Shown: one piece after another, positions 35,491 to 48,098 of the stretch
How the letters are laid out: each line of letters begins with the position of its first letter
How positions within the stretch are numbered: the stretch's first letter is position 1
DNA from: Culex pipiens pallens
Lineage: Eukaryota; Arthropoda; Insecta; Diptera; Culicidae
Length of the DNA: 64,000 nt
Direction of reading: 5' to 3'
Assembly (NCBI RefSeq): GCF_016801865.2
Contig: NC_068938.1
Location: forward strand, 193,771,909 to 193,835,908
The notes under the pieces: generated by a model
What the model was told of the DNA's origin: nothing
What the model saw: the letters and a program-made list of their open reading frames with translations, nothing else
The model's database searches: none
Made by a program: the position numbers and the translations under genes

Positions 35491-38209
35491 AATGTTGGTC
35501 TAACCTTTTAAAAAAGGCAAAAACTTTCAAAAAATATTTTTCAGATTGAATCAGGTTTGAAATCGATTTTAAAATTTCCAATCTCTTGCATGAAAATATT
35601 TTCAAAACTTAAAAATTGAGCATTATAATTAAAAAAGACTAAAAACACAAACTATGACTCTTTTGAAATGTCAAATCTGTTTTTGAAATTTTTAAATATA
35701 TTTTATAAAATATTGGAAAAGTTAACAATAGTTACCGAACAACCGACATTTAAACACATAGAGAATTTTATTTTTTCTCAGTTTCAACTATTTGCTTTGC
35801 ATTTATTTTCTAAAATAATTTAATTCAAATTTCATAAGTAAAGAAATTGTAATTGAAGATGAAAAATCTAAGCTATTATACAAAAAATACATTCATTCAT
35901 TCAAAGACAGTAAAAAAGTACCGTTTTTACTTAAAATGGCCATTACTACAAAAGGTGTGTTATATAAAAAAAAAATATTTTCCAACTGCAAATTTGATTT
36001 GACGTTAAAAATTTTTTTTTAAGTTTTTTGGGGTGAACTTTCAATGTTTATGGAAATTATAATTATTTCAAAAATTGATTTCTTCGTGAAAACAATAATA
36101 TCCATACTTCTGCGTTCAAAAAATGCCTTTTTGTCCTCTTAAAAATATTTTGGAGATAACATTTTATAATATTTACAAAAAAACATTAAATTTAATTTAT
36201 GCAAAATATGGTTGAATTTATATCCACATTGCAAATGATGGAAACACGAATAAAAGGGGATTTGTCAAATTTAATTATTTTTTTTCTGATGGCTAACAAT
36301 ATTAACAAAACAATCAAAAAAAGTTCTGTTATTTTGTTGCCACTCGATATTCAAATTAAGCAAAATGTTTTTCATTTTAATTCATTTTTCGAATGTGAAA
36401 AGTTTTACATTTTTTTTTCAGAATACATACTAAAACCATCAGTTTTATGTATTCTATGATGAAAATTATCATCAAAGAAATCTGTTAAAAATTACAAAGA
36501 TAACACTGATATTAATTTAAAAGCGTAACTTTTTGTTCATTTTTATCGTGGCCCCCACAGTTAATCCAGCCGGAAGGTTTACTTTTACACCTGAATAGCC
36601 TCACAAAACTAGACATCTGTCCCGGGCTGGCCGAGCCGACCCATAACACCGATAGAAAGGAAGCTCCTGTTTCTATACATTATTTTCCCACCCATCCCTT
36701 TTCCGCATGTTACAATGTGTTTTTTTTTATTTCCCCTCCGGTCCTAACCTAGTTTTTTTCTGCTGCTGCTGCTGCTGCCAAGTTTCCTGCCGTGTTTTTC
36801 CTCTCGCTGGGTGGAACAAAAAATTACCTCGTCTGAACGGAGGTAAAAAACATTTCCTGTGTGCCTTCTTTTTTTGTTCGAGGAAGCCAACTTTTTTCCG
36901 TACCGGTAGAATCTCGTTTGGCTCGAATTTGCCCATTTGGCCACCCTCCCCCAGTTCGACCGGAAACTTGGCCCCCTCGAATTTGGGATTCCTTCCTTGG
37001 TGAACTCTTTTTTCAGTTTAGTTTGCCACGTTCCGGACTGTTTGTGGGAAATTGTTTACATAAATTTTCCGAAATTGAAAGCAAATTTTTCTGTCGGCCA
37101 ACTTTGCTACTTTTTTCGACTCTTTCTTCTTTGGTTGGAAAAACTTTTGGTGGTTGTTTTATTGGCACATTTTAATCCGGGTGATGAGCTTTGGGGGGTG
37201 CCACAGCTCAGAAAGAAAATAATGTCCGATGATGATGGTGGTTTATTTTTTTGCTGGTGGTCAGTCCATTGCACGGCCGTGGGGTTCTACCTCACCTACC
37301 ACCTTGAAAGGTACGCAAATTATGCCAGGGTAAATATTTTCGTTGGAAAAGTTTCAGTGGTTGGCCGCAAAACCACAGCACTGGTATTCGGAAAAAGGTA
37401 GCTGGAAGAGTGTTTGATGAACTTTTGCAGAGAAATCATCTCAAAACTTTTGAATATGAAACTCTTACTTGTTTTCAATTTTAAACATTGAAATAAATTC
37501 ATGTTTATTGATTACTTGTAAAATAAAATGAGTTTTCAAAAACTAGTAATTTCATTCGTTCAAAAAGTGCTAATTTGTTTTGAGACAGCACCACTATTTA
37601 GAATGTTTTTTTACAAAATTTCAGGTAATAAAATGTTTTTATCAGTTATTGCAAAAGTGTCATTATATGTCCATTTTAAAATGTTAAGTAGAAATTTCAA
37701 CATCTTTCTCAATTTTTTTTCAAAAAACAACAACTCTGAAGTTTTTTTTTTTTGAAAAGGCCCAATAAACCAAATGTTCAGTTTTTGCTATTTGGGTGTT
37801 TTTTAATACCTAAAAAATATTGAAATTTGGTTCAAAATAAAACTCCAGAATTTTGCTGAAGATACCAAATTTCTATCTCTTAATCTGTTCATACTACACA
37901 TAAAAGCAGAGCACTCTAGATCAACAAGAGGTGGGGAAAATCGGGACACACAATTTGAAGGTTCAAAAACGTCAAAAATCATAAAAAGGCTGTAATTTAG
38001 GCAACTTTCAATTAAATTTCAAAATTCAAAGTACATCTGAAAGGGCTTAAAAATGCAAAATTAGGGGGTGAATCATCCCATATGGTTAAATCTGACGAGA
38101 GTTATTAGCATTTCAGTGAAAAAATAGAACAGTTTTCAAACTCAAATCAATATGTTTTCCTGATCCAGATATCAACTCGATTCCACCTGGAGCTTGTAGG
38201 GGACATTTG
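35491..38209. other. Intron: AT-rich flanks around a mixed-composition core
   Basis: Positions 36540-37420 are GC-balanced, with a (CTG)n run at 36762-36779. A TTG-initiated frame of 154 codons at 36937-37401 has no recognisable domain and no ATG near its start. I do not call it a gene. Positions 37780-38200 are diverged repeat DNA. Confidence 0.4.
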
Positions 38210-39200
38210 GGACTTTTTTTTTCGAAAATACTAAAAATTACATAACTTTCAATATGGGAATCAAAGAAACGAAAATTTTTGTGCTTAAAATAGAGTTTTT
38301 TTTTTGTAAAATACTAAAATTTCACATAATACTGTTTTTTTCGAAAATGCTCAAATTTTCATAATGTGCGATATGGGTAACAAAGGATTCGAAATTTTGC
38401 ATGCATTGCTACTATTTTATAGTTTTTTCTAAATAAAATATTCAAAAAATATTTTTTTGATGCTCAAATTTTTATAATTCGCAGATGGCTATCAAACGTC
38501 TCGAAATTTTGGATGCATTTTCACCGTAAGAGTTTTTTTTAATGAAATACTAAAATTTTCACAAAAAAAACGTAATTTTCTAAATACTCAAATTTTCATC
38601 ATTTTCAATTTGGACATCAAACGATTTGAATTTCGTATGCATTTTCACTGTTTTAGAATTTTTGGAATGATATACTAAAATTTTCGTAAAATATCGCATT
38701 TTTTTCGAAAATACATTCTCAAATGTCATAACTTGCAATATGGGTATCAAACGATTTCTTTCAAATAACTCTAATTTAGTGAATACGCATGCCAAATTTC
38801 TAATCGTTTGAGAATCATATTGCAAATTATGAAAATCTGAGTATTTTCAAAAAAATACGGTATTTTTTAAAAATGTTAGTATTTCCATAAAAAAGGAATC
38901 CAAACAGTGAAAATGCATGCACAATTTTTAATCGTTCAATACCAATATTGCAAATAATAAAAATTTGAAAATTTTCAAAAAAAAATACGATAATTTGTAA
39001 AAATTTCAGTATTTCATATAAAAAAAAACTCTAAAATAGTGAAAATGCATGCAAAATTTTGAATCTTTTAACAACCATATTGCAAATTTTGAAATTTTTA
39101 GCATTTAAAAAAATACTGTATTTTGTGAAAATTTCAGTATTTCATTTAAAAAAAAACTCCCAAACAGTGAAAATGCATGCACAATTTCGAATCGAAAACA
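38210..39200. repeat. Foldback array of ~120-bp subrepeats
   Basis: Units with 'caatatgggtatcaaacgat', 'gaaattttgcatgcatttt' and 'gaaatactaaaattttcac' run in direct orientation to about 38760. They then run inverted ('gtgaaaatgcatgcacaatt', 'atcgtt', 'atattgcaaat') to 39200. The arrangement is the same as at 31300-31960 and 43850-47770. Confidence 0.75.
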
Positions 39201-40341
39201 TGAAGATGGGACTAGTAGCTTACATACAGAAGTTCATTTTATTGTGATTTTATTGCCTCAAAGAGGATGACATTTTCTTACATTAAATTATCTTTTTCAA
39301 GTTACAAAAAATTCCAAAATACGCCAAAATTCGCCGTACATCAGCTGGAGAAGGACACCGTCATAAAATCAACAAACAACCCACTTCATTCGCGGTCCAT
39401 CCTACCCACCACAAAACACCACTTTGTCCACCTCTGCAAAGTTGACGATTAAGGTGCTGACGACGATGATGGCTACGTCGTGTCGTCCGGCGATTTCGGT
39501 GGGGACGCAACCACGTGTTTTTGGTGTATCGGGAAGCCGCCCGGTCTAATTTACATTTAAATTAGGTATTTCACCGTGCCTGCACGAGCACCTCCTCACT
39601 TTTTGGTGGGGTGTCCTTTGCGGTTTTGTGGTTTGAATTGAAGAAAAGGGTTGAATTTTTTTTAGAAATTTTGTTTATTTTGTTAAGTCAATAGTTTTAA
39701 AACAAATTTCATATTTCTTAAAAGTGTTGGAAATTAAAATCGAAATAGTGTTTTTTTATATATCCCTTTTAGGTGGATACAATCCTAATTTTATTGTCAT
39801 GATTTTCGTCTAGCTTCCGAAGGTCTAATGCCAGTTTCGGGCTTTTTTCCTTCGCAAACGATGAACGTGCAAAAACTAGAAAAAAAACTGTCCCGCCCAG
39901 TCTTGGAGAGGGGACAACTTTGTGTGGCGATGGAATCTACATATTTATTCAATCGCAATTTGTTTGATTACTGCAGATCATGTCGCGCTACTGGTGTGGA
40001 GTTGGGTTGGGTGATTGGGCGGTGACCTACTGAATAATGACAAATGACAAATAATATAATTGAAAAAGAAGTTGTTTTGACGGTTCAGCTACATTTTATT
40101 ACAACAGTGACATAGAGCAATCCTCTGGGAATTCGGTATATGATTAATTTTCTTATCTAAAAAAAAGTTAAGTGTTCAGAAAATGTCCCACCAATTTGCT
40201 TCAAATACTTTGATTTAAAGACTAATATTTGCTGAGGTACAGCATTCGAAAGAAAAACTGAGTTTAGCTCAAATAACATCACATATTAAAATGCTGATAT
40301 CTCAGCAACCATTGAACCAATTTTTAAAGCAGAAAATGACA
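39201..40341. other. Intron, mixed composition
   Basis: Positions 39340-39640 and 39820-40030 are less AT-rich, with no supported gene. Positions 40040-40340 are A/T-rich with fragments of the 'atatctcagcaacc' dispersed repeat. Confidence 0.4.
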
Positions 40342-40772
40342 TTTTTGCAATTCCGTCTTGAAACTACTTACTTTTCCTGTCATTCTTGAACGACGAAATA
40401 GCCTTGTTTCTGTACCAAAAATAACAGAATCTAATAGCAACACTTTTCAAAATAAATGCTGAAAAGTTCTACTTTTCAGCACTGAAATGTGTGCTGAAAA
40501 GTTGAACTTTTCAGCACTTGTTTCGAAAAGTAACACTTTTCAACATTTTTTTGATTTAAACGATTTATTGACAAAATACATGAAAATTCGACTTAAAATT
40601 TCACTCAATGGGTGTTTTTCGAAATTGCAAAAAATGTTGTATGGAACTCGTTGCAAAACTTGATTTTTTCAGCACTCGTCGTATTTATCCAACTCGGTGA
40701 ACCTCGTTGGATAAATGTACGACTCGTGCTGAAAAAATCCTCTTTTTGCAACTTGTTGCAGAAACTACTATT
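40342..40772 (+). mobile_element. GCAATTCCGTCG-family MITE, full-length copy
   Basis: Runs from TTTTTGCAATTCCGTCTTG to TTGTTGCAGAAACTACTATT. Both hairpins are intact, including GTGCTGAAAAGTT/AACTTTTCAGCAC as a perfect stem and the long stem centred near 40700. Confidence 0.88.
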
Positions 40773-43649
40773 TCGTGACTTTTTTAAATTCTTTAATTAT
40801 AAAATAAAGCCAAACATTTCTAAATGCATTTTTTTGTTTTTTTTTTTGGCTCCAACTTTGTGGGGGCCTTTCCTGTGACCAAAGAAGCTATTTTGTGCCA
40901 TTGGTGCACTCATACAAGTCACAATTTTGGCAGCTTCTGTCGCAACAAAAAAAAAGAACGTAAATATTCTACAATCTGCATCTTTTAAAGGAACTGCCTG
41001 ATTGATTTGGTGTCTTTGGCAAAGTTTTAGGTTTTAATGAGGACTATTCAGAAAAAAAGGAACACGAATTTGTTTGCCGATTTTAAAATAATCTTTTTTT
41101 ACCAGAAAAATTAATTTCACAAAACCCAAAATTTTTAATTTTCTAAATTTGTTGATTTAGGATTAATTTGATATTATTTGAAAAAATGAATTTTAAAGAA
41201 AATCATCCCAATTTTTTTATCATTACTTTTTAATTTAAAATTAAATTTGCAATTGGAAAGTACGTTTTGGAAATAAGGCACTTAAAATTATATTTAACTT
41301 AAACTTTGCAATTTTTAATTATTAAAAATGGTGCCCCTGAATGACCATTTCAAAATATATTTTTTTCGAAAACATCAGAAAATGTTCTAAAATTTCGTCT
41401 AAGAAAGATAGAAGGTTGGATAAAAGAAAAACAAAAAGGATAATTCTAGAGTACTTTTTTAAAACAACCAATGCGCCTTTTGAAAAAGTGAGCGAAAATT
41501 GAAGTTTCCAAAGTGTCACCAAAACCCCATTTTCCGATGCCAATATTTCAGCAACGTATGGTACAATTTTCAATGTTAAAAATGAAATATTAGTGAAATT
41601 TTCTGATCCGAAAACAAAATTTTGGAATTTTTTAAATCAAGACTAACAAGACATAAGGAGAGCATTTGATCTCTATATAATGCCCTTTTTAAATCTTTCA
41701 TTTTTAAAATGGTTTTTTTTTTCTTTTGTCGGCTGCATCTCAACAATCGGAGGTTCAACCTTCTATCTTTCTTTGAGGAATTTTTGTTTAATTTTCAGAT
41801 CATTTTTGGATACTATTTGAAAAATCTAAATACTGCAAATTTTTAGTCAAATCAAATTTTATGTGGCCATATCTCAAAACAGTTTCTGAAAAATTCTTTT
41901 GGATTTGCAAATTCTATTTTAAATTATTATGATTATTGTTATTCTATAAAAAAAAAGTCAACAAAAATGGGAAGATTTAAAAAAAAATAAAAAAATTATG
42001 ACAAACGCAATTTAAAATAATGTCCACAAATCTACAAAGAATATTAAAAATTTGAGGAAAACTGTCATTACATATAAAAAAAAGTTTATTTTATTTTTGA
42101 TTGTCCAGTATATTTGGGTCCAATATTTGACTCAAATCCATTTACATTAAATTATATTCAAATGCTACTTTATCTAGATTCTTCTAATGCGCCCGACCAT
42201 TGACCCTCTTTTTGCTGGTATCGAAATGGAAATCGACTCTTTATTTTATGTTTGCAAGACAATTTCGCCCCCAAATCAGCAGAAAAGGGTTCCTTCTCCA
42301 CAAAATAAGATCACCAATATATATGTGGACGTGTGTTATTATGGTAATGGGAAAGGACCATTTACAAGATTCGGAACTATCGCTATCGCAAAAACACAAC
42401 CAGTTCTCATTTTCCAGATGGCCATTATCGTTTCGATATTTGGCATCAAAGGGGGTCGTCCGAGACCCCAAAATCCAATGATTATTATTAAACCATTTGA
42501 CCCCACACTCGTTATCAGGGGGTGCGAAGTTTTAACGACCTTTTAGTGTACAGTTTAGTGCAGCAAAACTGGGTTAAAACGAGCAAATTTGGCCCTTCTT
42601 TTGAGAGTTTTGCACCACGTTTAAAAAAGGCACCAGCTCTGCCATTAAATAAGAGGCCTCTCCGGTTGGGAAAGAAAAAAAGCTTTCTTGGAAGTGGAAA
42701 ACTTTTTCGGTGCACCAAGAGCTGATGGCAACCATTAGGAAAAGTGACTGTGAAAACTGTGGCCGGCTCAAGTGTCGTAAAAATGAGGCGAACGTTGCAA
42801 CAATTCACCTAGCAGTGTCTTTCTTAAAATTAACATTCTGATATTTAAGCTAATCTTTTTTTAGTTAAAAAAAAAGCAAAAAAACGTATTTTGTTTTAAT
42901 AATTTTGAAAGTAATTTTATTTTTTTCCTCAAGCACTTGGCAATGCACCAAACAAGTCAGTGCTTCAGTATTTTTCATTGTGGTTGTGAAAACCTCAAGT
43001 GGCACACCCCAGACATGACAGAAGGAGTTTGCTCGAGATAGAGTGTCGGCCTGGGCTGCCATCATAAAATAGATACTTTGTGTGACATAAGAATAAATTG
43101 GAAAAGCTGTTAAATTGTGAAGTGTATGGTGTTGTAGACAACACTTTTAACAGTTTATACATCAGAATTTTTGGGTTAAACTTCATATTCAATTGTTTTG
43201 AAAGTTTTCGCTCTATATTCTACAAATTTTCTCTTCAACTTATGGTCTCAAATTTCGCAACCATTCATCATTATTGAAGTGTCTTCATAGCCTAAAACTT
43301 AATTGATTTCATTTTTACTACCCAATTTGGACGACAACTAAAGCTCCTCGTAGCACATAATAATCAATCATCAGCGGACATTAAATGGCTTAGTCCCCTC
43401 GGACGCTACCCGAAAGCAATCAAGATCAGCCCTGGAAACTATCTGATGAGAAACTAATCTTACACATGTCTTACGAAAGCAAACAAAATGACCGTTTTTC
43501 AATTTCCTGAGAGGCTAATAGACTGACAGAGTAGAAGTTGTGGACATTTCGAAGATTCATTAGTGTCTTTTTTTACTTTTGAATTGTTTATTGTTTAACA
43601 AATGTTGTTTCTACTGTTCATTAGTTCCTTATGCACTAAAGTTGTTATC
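40773..43649. other. Intron: diverged repeats, then mixed composition
   Basis: Positions 40950-41800 share blocks with the 28450-29510 repeat ('ggtttggtgtctttggcaaa'-like, 'caagactaacaagacataag', 'atatttcagcaacg'). Positions 42180-43560 are more balanced, with overlapping chance frames on both strands. No gene called. Confidence 0.4.
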
Positions 43650-43775
43650 AAGGTTGTTAAGGATACAATTATCGTTATCGTTATCGTCGGGACGATAATG
43701 TTAGTGTGTCGTTATCGTTATCGTTATTACGATAATTCCATCGGCGATAATTTTATCAACGATAACGGTCATGTA
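43650..43775. repeat. ATCGTT/AACGAT simple-repeat tract
   Basis: Runs of ATCGTTATCGTTATCG and their inverted form CGATAA. The same kind of tract recurs at 47870-47925 and forms part of the degenerate array at 57584-58291. Confidence 0.75.
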
Positions 43776-43849
43776 CAATTTTGAGTACATTCACTAAGAA
43801 TATATGTTTTGATAATGTAGTAAGTTTCAAAGTATAATACAAAGAAAAT

Positions 43850-44100
43850 CAGAAAATACCGTTTTTTTAAATACTCAAATTTTCAGAATTTGCAATATGG
43901 GTATCAAACGAAGCGAAATTTTGTATGCTTTTTCATTTTTATTAGAATTTTTTTGATGAAATACTATACTTTACACAAAATACAGTTTTTTATTTAATTT
44001 GCAATATGGGTATCATACGATTCAAAATTTTGCAAGCATTTTCACAGTTTTACAGTTTTTGGAATAAAATAGCCAATTTTTCGATTTTTTTAGTTTTTTT
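43850..44100 (+). repeat. ~120-bp subrepeats, left arm
   Basis: About two units with 'caatatgggtatcaaacga' and 'gcattttcacagttttaca', in direct orientation. Inverted units continue at 46740-47770. The two sides are now separated by the TTAA element and the CCCAAGTA element. Confidence 0.65.
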
Positions 44101-44580
44101 TTAACACTGGAACGCCCAACGCATGTCCAACTTACACGGACGCCCAAGCCTCCCAAAAAAGTTGGAACGGTAACTTCAACTCGCTGGTTCTCGGGCATAA
44201 CTCAACCAATCGGGACGATTCTTGTTTCCAGTAATTTGTAAGAATGTCTAGATGATCCTAGAACTTTGCAGAACTTAATTTGATCAAATCTGTAATTTCT
44301 GAGACCGAAAACATCGTTCCACCTTTTTTCAAAACGACTGCCTCCGCGGAATTTTTGGCGAATTTTTTTTGTACGCGAAAAAAAAAGTTGGAACGATGTT
44401 TTTAATCGCAAAAATTACAGATTTGATCAAATTAAGTTCTGCAAAGTTCTAGAATCATCTAGACATCCTAACAAATCACTGGAAAGAAGAATCATCTTGA
44501 TTGGTTGAGTTATGCCCGAGATCCGTTGAGTTGAAGTTACCGTTCCAACTTTTTTGGAGCCTTGGGCGTTGGAATGTTAA
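44101..44580. mobile_element. 472-bp foldback MITE with TTAA target duplication
   Basis: TTAA at 44101-44104 and 44577-44580 flank an element starting CACTGGAACGCCCAACGC and ending GGGCGTTGGAATG. The arms are nearly 200 bp each and inverted (for example AACTTCAACTCG/GTTGAGTTGAAGTT and TTTGATCAAATCTG/CAGATTTGATCAAA) around a short centre at 44320-44390. TTAA is the duplication of piggyBac and Kolobok types; I cannot choose between them without a transposase. Confidence 0.9.
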
Positions 44581-44597
44581 GAAATCGGTTGAGACCC

Positions 44598-46701
44598 ATC
44601 CCAAGTAACAATTTTAGTTTTACTGTAGTTTCGGAGAAGTTATGTAGAATTCCTGAGAAAATGTATGCGAGATGCCTTTTAGTCCCACATGCTGTGTTAA
44701 ATAAGTGTTAAATCAGCAATAAAGCTAAAATGGACTACTTTAGGAGGTTAGCCAGAGTAAAAATGAAGAGTATCATAAGACATTATTATTTTATTGTGTA
44801 CCTAATAAATACTTTATAAAGCTCTTCAATGCTCGAATAAAACTTTCTAGTTTAGAAAAGATTTTTGTGGTAACCTGTAGGAACTCCTCAAGGTTATAAC
44901 AAAGCACGAAGCATTTATGCATGTTCTCTCAAAGAGAACCAAAAGCCTGTACAAAAAGGGAACAGCATGCTGATTTACTTGATTAAAGACAAATATTCTT
45001 ATGCGAAATGGAATTCTAAAAGGCTTATGGTAGTTGATTATTCATTTGATAATAATTGTATAAATATATTTAAGCACTTGCATTTCTCCAATGAAATGTA
45101 CCGTTACAGTAGTGCCAACAAAAAATTACCGAACATTTTTTCAAGATAGCTCGAAAAAATGGAACGCGCCTTTAAAATTATCACAAAAAAACTAAACTTT
45201 TATCGAAAAAAAAATCTTTTTCATCGGTTGTTGCTCCAAAATTCAACATGGCTACGATTTCCAGCACCTCGATTTGTTTGGCAATATGGCGAAAATTTAT
45301 AAATATTGAAATTCTTTTGTAAGTCTATTTCAAATTCAATGCTTCTTCAAAGACTCTTTCCCAAAACTCGCTAGGAATAACTTGATTTAAAAAGGATTTA
45401 TTAGGGTTTAAAACAGGCTCACAATGCTTTATCGTGGTCTTAACCAAGATTAAATTGCATACGGCTGGGAACGTAGCGCATGCGGGCTTCATCAACTGCA
45501 AATAGATCGACTTGGACAACGGATTTGAATTTGGCAATAATTCAATAAAAAACACATTTTTGTTAGTTTGCATGGGGTTTATTTATTATTTAAGAACTAA
45601 AAAAGCACAAACTCGGTCACTCAGCACAGTTCAATGACCAAACTTTAAACAGCGAAGGTGGGTTGGACACTGCCTTAAAAAGCAGCTACTTTCACTATTT
45701 TCACCTTCTGTTGCTATTACAATCTTTAACTCCACCACAATATAGACTGCACACCACAAACAATGATATTTTGAAACGATTATCACTCTCTTTTCAAATT
45801 AAACATATTAGTGAACAAAAAACCGCTGCAATCAGCACAAGCAAAACTGTTAATGACAGCGCGTAGCAATACAGATAATAAAATCTTGATAGTTTTGAGC
45901 AAGGTAACTCTAAGGATGAAAAGTTCTATCAACTACTTTTCGAAAACCATATGTATTTAAAGAAGTTCTAATCAAGGCTGAAAGGCTTTGATAAAAGGGG
46001 TAGGACGAAGAACACTAAAACGAAAACAATTTGATAAAATGCCTCGTTTAGTAACGCTAAATTGCAAAATAACATGATGTACATCCACTTTGACACAATA
46101 ATGATAATGCACAGCACCAGTACATGCAACAATTGCAAAGCAAAAGAATTTCTGGTTCAGTGAAATGTTCCGATTTCTCACAATTCTATCACCATTCAAA
46201 CACGATAAAAAACCACCAATTAAAAAATATTTTATTATTATCAACACATAGTTATTAAGTCATATGTAATTTTAAAACTTTAACCGAAAATTCACTAGTA
46301 ATTATGCCCAGAAGCGTTTTTCAAAAAATCAGCTCGCCTCTCAATGTATTTCACTGCGCTGTTCACGTACAACTGAATATGTCAAAGTGAAAGTACAAAT
46401 CTAACAAGATTGATAAAATGCTTGCGGAAGACTTAACAGATTTAAAGCAGCATTTGTTAAGTTAATCAAGCTATATCAAGAATTCTTCAGGTGTACTTAA
46501 AGTGTAAAGTTGAAAGCTTAATTAAAACTTCTAAACAAAATTCTTCATGATATCTTGAAAAATTCTTTAAAATATGTTTAAGTTTGTGGAATGGTAAAAC
46601 CTGTTGGAATTGGTGAAAGATGTAACAAATCTTTATCGCATTTAATAAAAATATTATAAAAATGCTTAAGAATCAAAGGCATTTGTCTTGCTACTTGGGA
46701 T
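44598..46701. mobile_element. 2.1-kb element with CCCAAGTARCA termini
   Basis: The insert 44600-46699 starts CCCAAGTAACAATTTTAG and ends TTTGTCTTGCTACTTGGG. It is flanked by AT on both sides (44598-44599 and 46700-46701). Same termini and same 2-bp duplication length as the element at 32094-34076, but the interiors do not match by eye. The longest frame inside (45325-45573, minus, 82 codons) has no recognised domain. Confidence 0.75.
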
Positions 46702-46739
46702 ATTGCCAGTTAGGCTGGTACAAATGTTTTAAAAGGTTT

Positions 46740-47770
46740 TAAAACATTTGTTTTGTGAAAATTTAAGTATTTAATTTAAAAAAAAAACTCTAAAACAGTG
46801 AAAATCAGATGTGCATCGGCACTCAAGAGCACTTCACCACATTTTGAGACGATGGCCTGAAAAAAATTTGAAACCGTTTGATTGAAAAAATTAAGTATTT
46901 TGTGAAATTTTAGTTTTTCTTTAAAAAAAACTCTAAACCAGTGAAAATGCATCCGAAATTCCGAATCGTGTAAACACTTCATGCATATTGTGAAAATTTG
47001 AAAATTTAACAAAAAAAAGTTATTTTGTGAAAATTTTTATGTTTCATTCACAATTTAAAAAAACTCTACAATATAGTCAAGATACAAGCCCAATTTCGAA
47101 TCATTTGATAACCGAATTTTAAAAATTTTAGTATTTAAAAGAAATACAGAATTTTGTGTTTTTTTTTTTGTATCTCAAGTATTAATCCAGAACATACAGG
47201 TCTTTAAAAAATCGAATCAAGAACAAAAAAAATATTTTTCGTATTTTTAGTTTTCTTGTTTTTAACGTAAACTTCGAGTACTGCGACCCCATTTTAGTAA
47301 AATTTGAGTAGTTAATTGTCTATTAAAAAATAAAATGCATTATTTCAATATTGCATCACATCCATTTTGGATTTCAAAATTATAAATCATTTAAGCGTAG
47401 TCTAGGGGTCATACTTAAGAGCGAGTTTTTCACCAATGTGTAACAAGCTCGACATTAAAAAAATTTCCGGGGCCTTTGTATAATCGAGTCTGCACTGTAC
47501 CTTTACAGAAATATTTTCTAATCGTTTGATAGCAATATTGCAAATTATATTTTTTTAAAGTATTCTCCAAAAAATCGATTTTTTGTGTTGAAAACACTGT
47601 TAAAAGTTTAAAGGCAAACAAAATTTCGCTCGTTCCAATACGGTAATTTGTGAAAATTCCAGTATTTAAAAAAAATCTATTAGAAGTGAAAAGACAAACA
47701 AAATTTCTAATCGTTTGATAGCAATATTGCAAATTGTGAAAATTTGAGTATTTTCGAAAAAATCTACAAA
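46740..47770 (-). repeat. ~120-bp subrepeats, right (inverted) arm
   Basis: Several units carry 'gtgaaaatgcatccgaaatt', 'aatcgtttgatagcaatatt' and 'gcaaattgtgaaaatttgag', the inverse of the units at 43850-44100. Units are diverged and of irregular spacing. Confidence 0.65.
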
Positions 47771-47934
47771 AATACTACATTGTCTTAAAATAAATTCTTA
47801 GTGAAAGCATTAAAAGTTTAACTTGATATTGATTGATTAAGTCATTTTTGGAAGATTTTAAAAATGAGTTATCGTCCGTTATCGTTGATAACGATAATGA
47901 TAGATTATCGTTATCAAACCAACGCTAATAACAA

Positions 47935-48098
47935 GGGAGTGTTCTTTTATTACGTAACGCATGGGGAGGGGGGTCGGAGGTCATGTTTCGCTCCATAATT
48001 TTTTTTAAATTTGTATGAAAACTTTGTTACGAGGGGGAGGGGTGTAGAGGGCCCTAAAATCCAAATTTTTGCGTTGCGTAATAAAAAAAACCGCTCCC
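47935..48098. mobile_element. 164-bp MITE with GGGAG termini
   Basis: The left end, GGGAGTGTTCTTTTATTACG, and the right end, TAATAAAAAAAACCGCTCCC, are imperfect inverted repeats that extend inward over TAACGCA/TGCGTTGCG. It sits in an ATCGTT-type tract (47870-47925). The target duplication is unclear. Confidence 0.7.

Noticed and set aside
36937..37401. 154-codon frame as a nested gene
   Set aside because: It starts at TTG, has no early ATG, no domain and no clear promoter. Composition is like the surrounding mixed intron.
45325..45573. 82-codon frame as the transposase of the 2.1-kb element
   Set aside because: Too short, with no catalytic motif recognisable.
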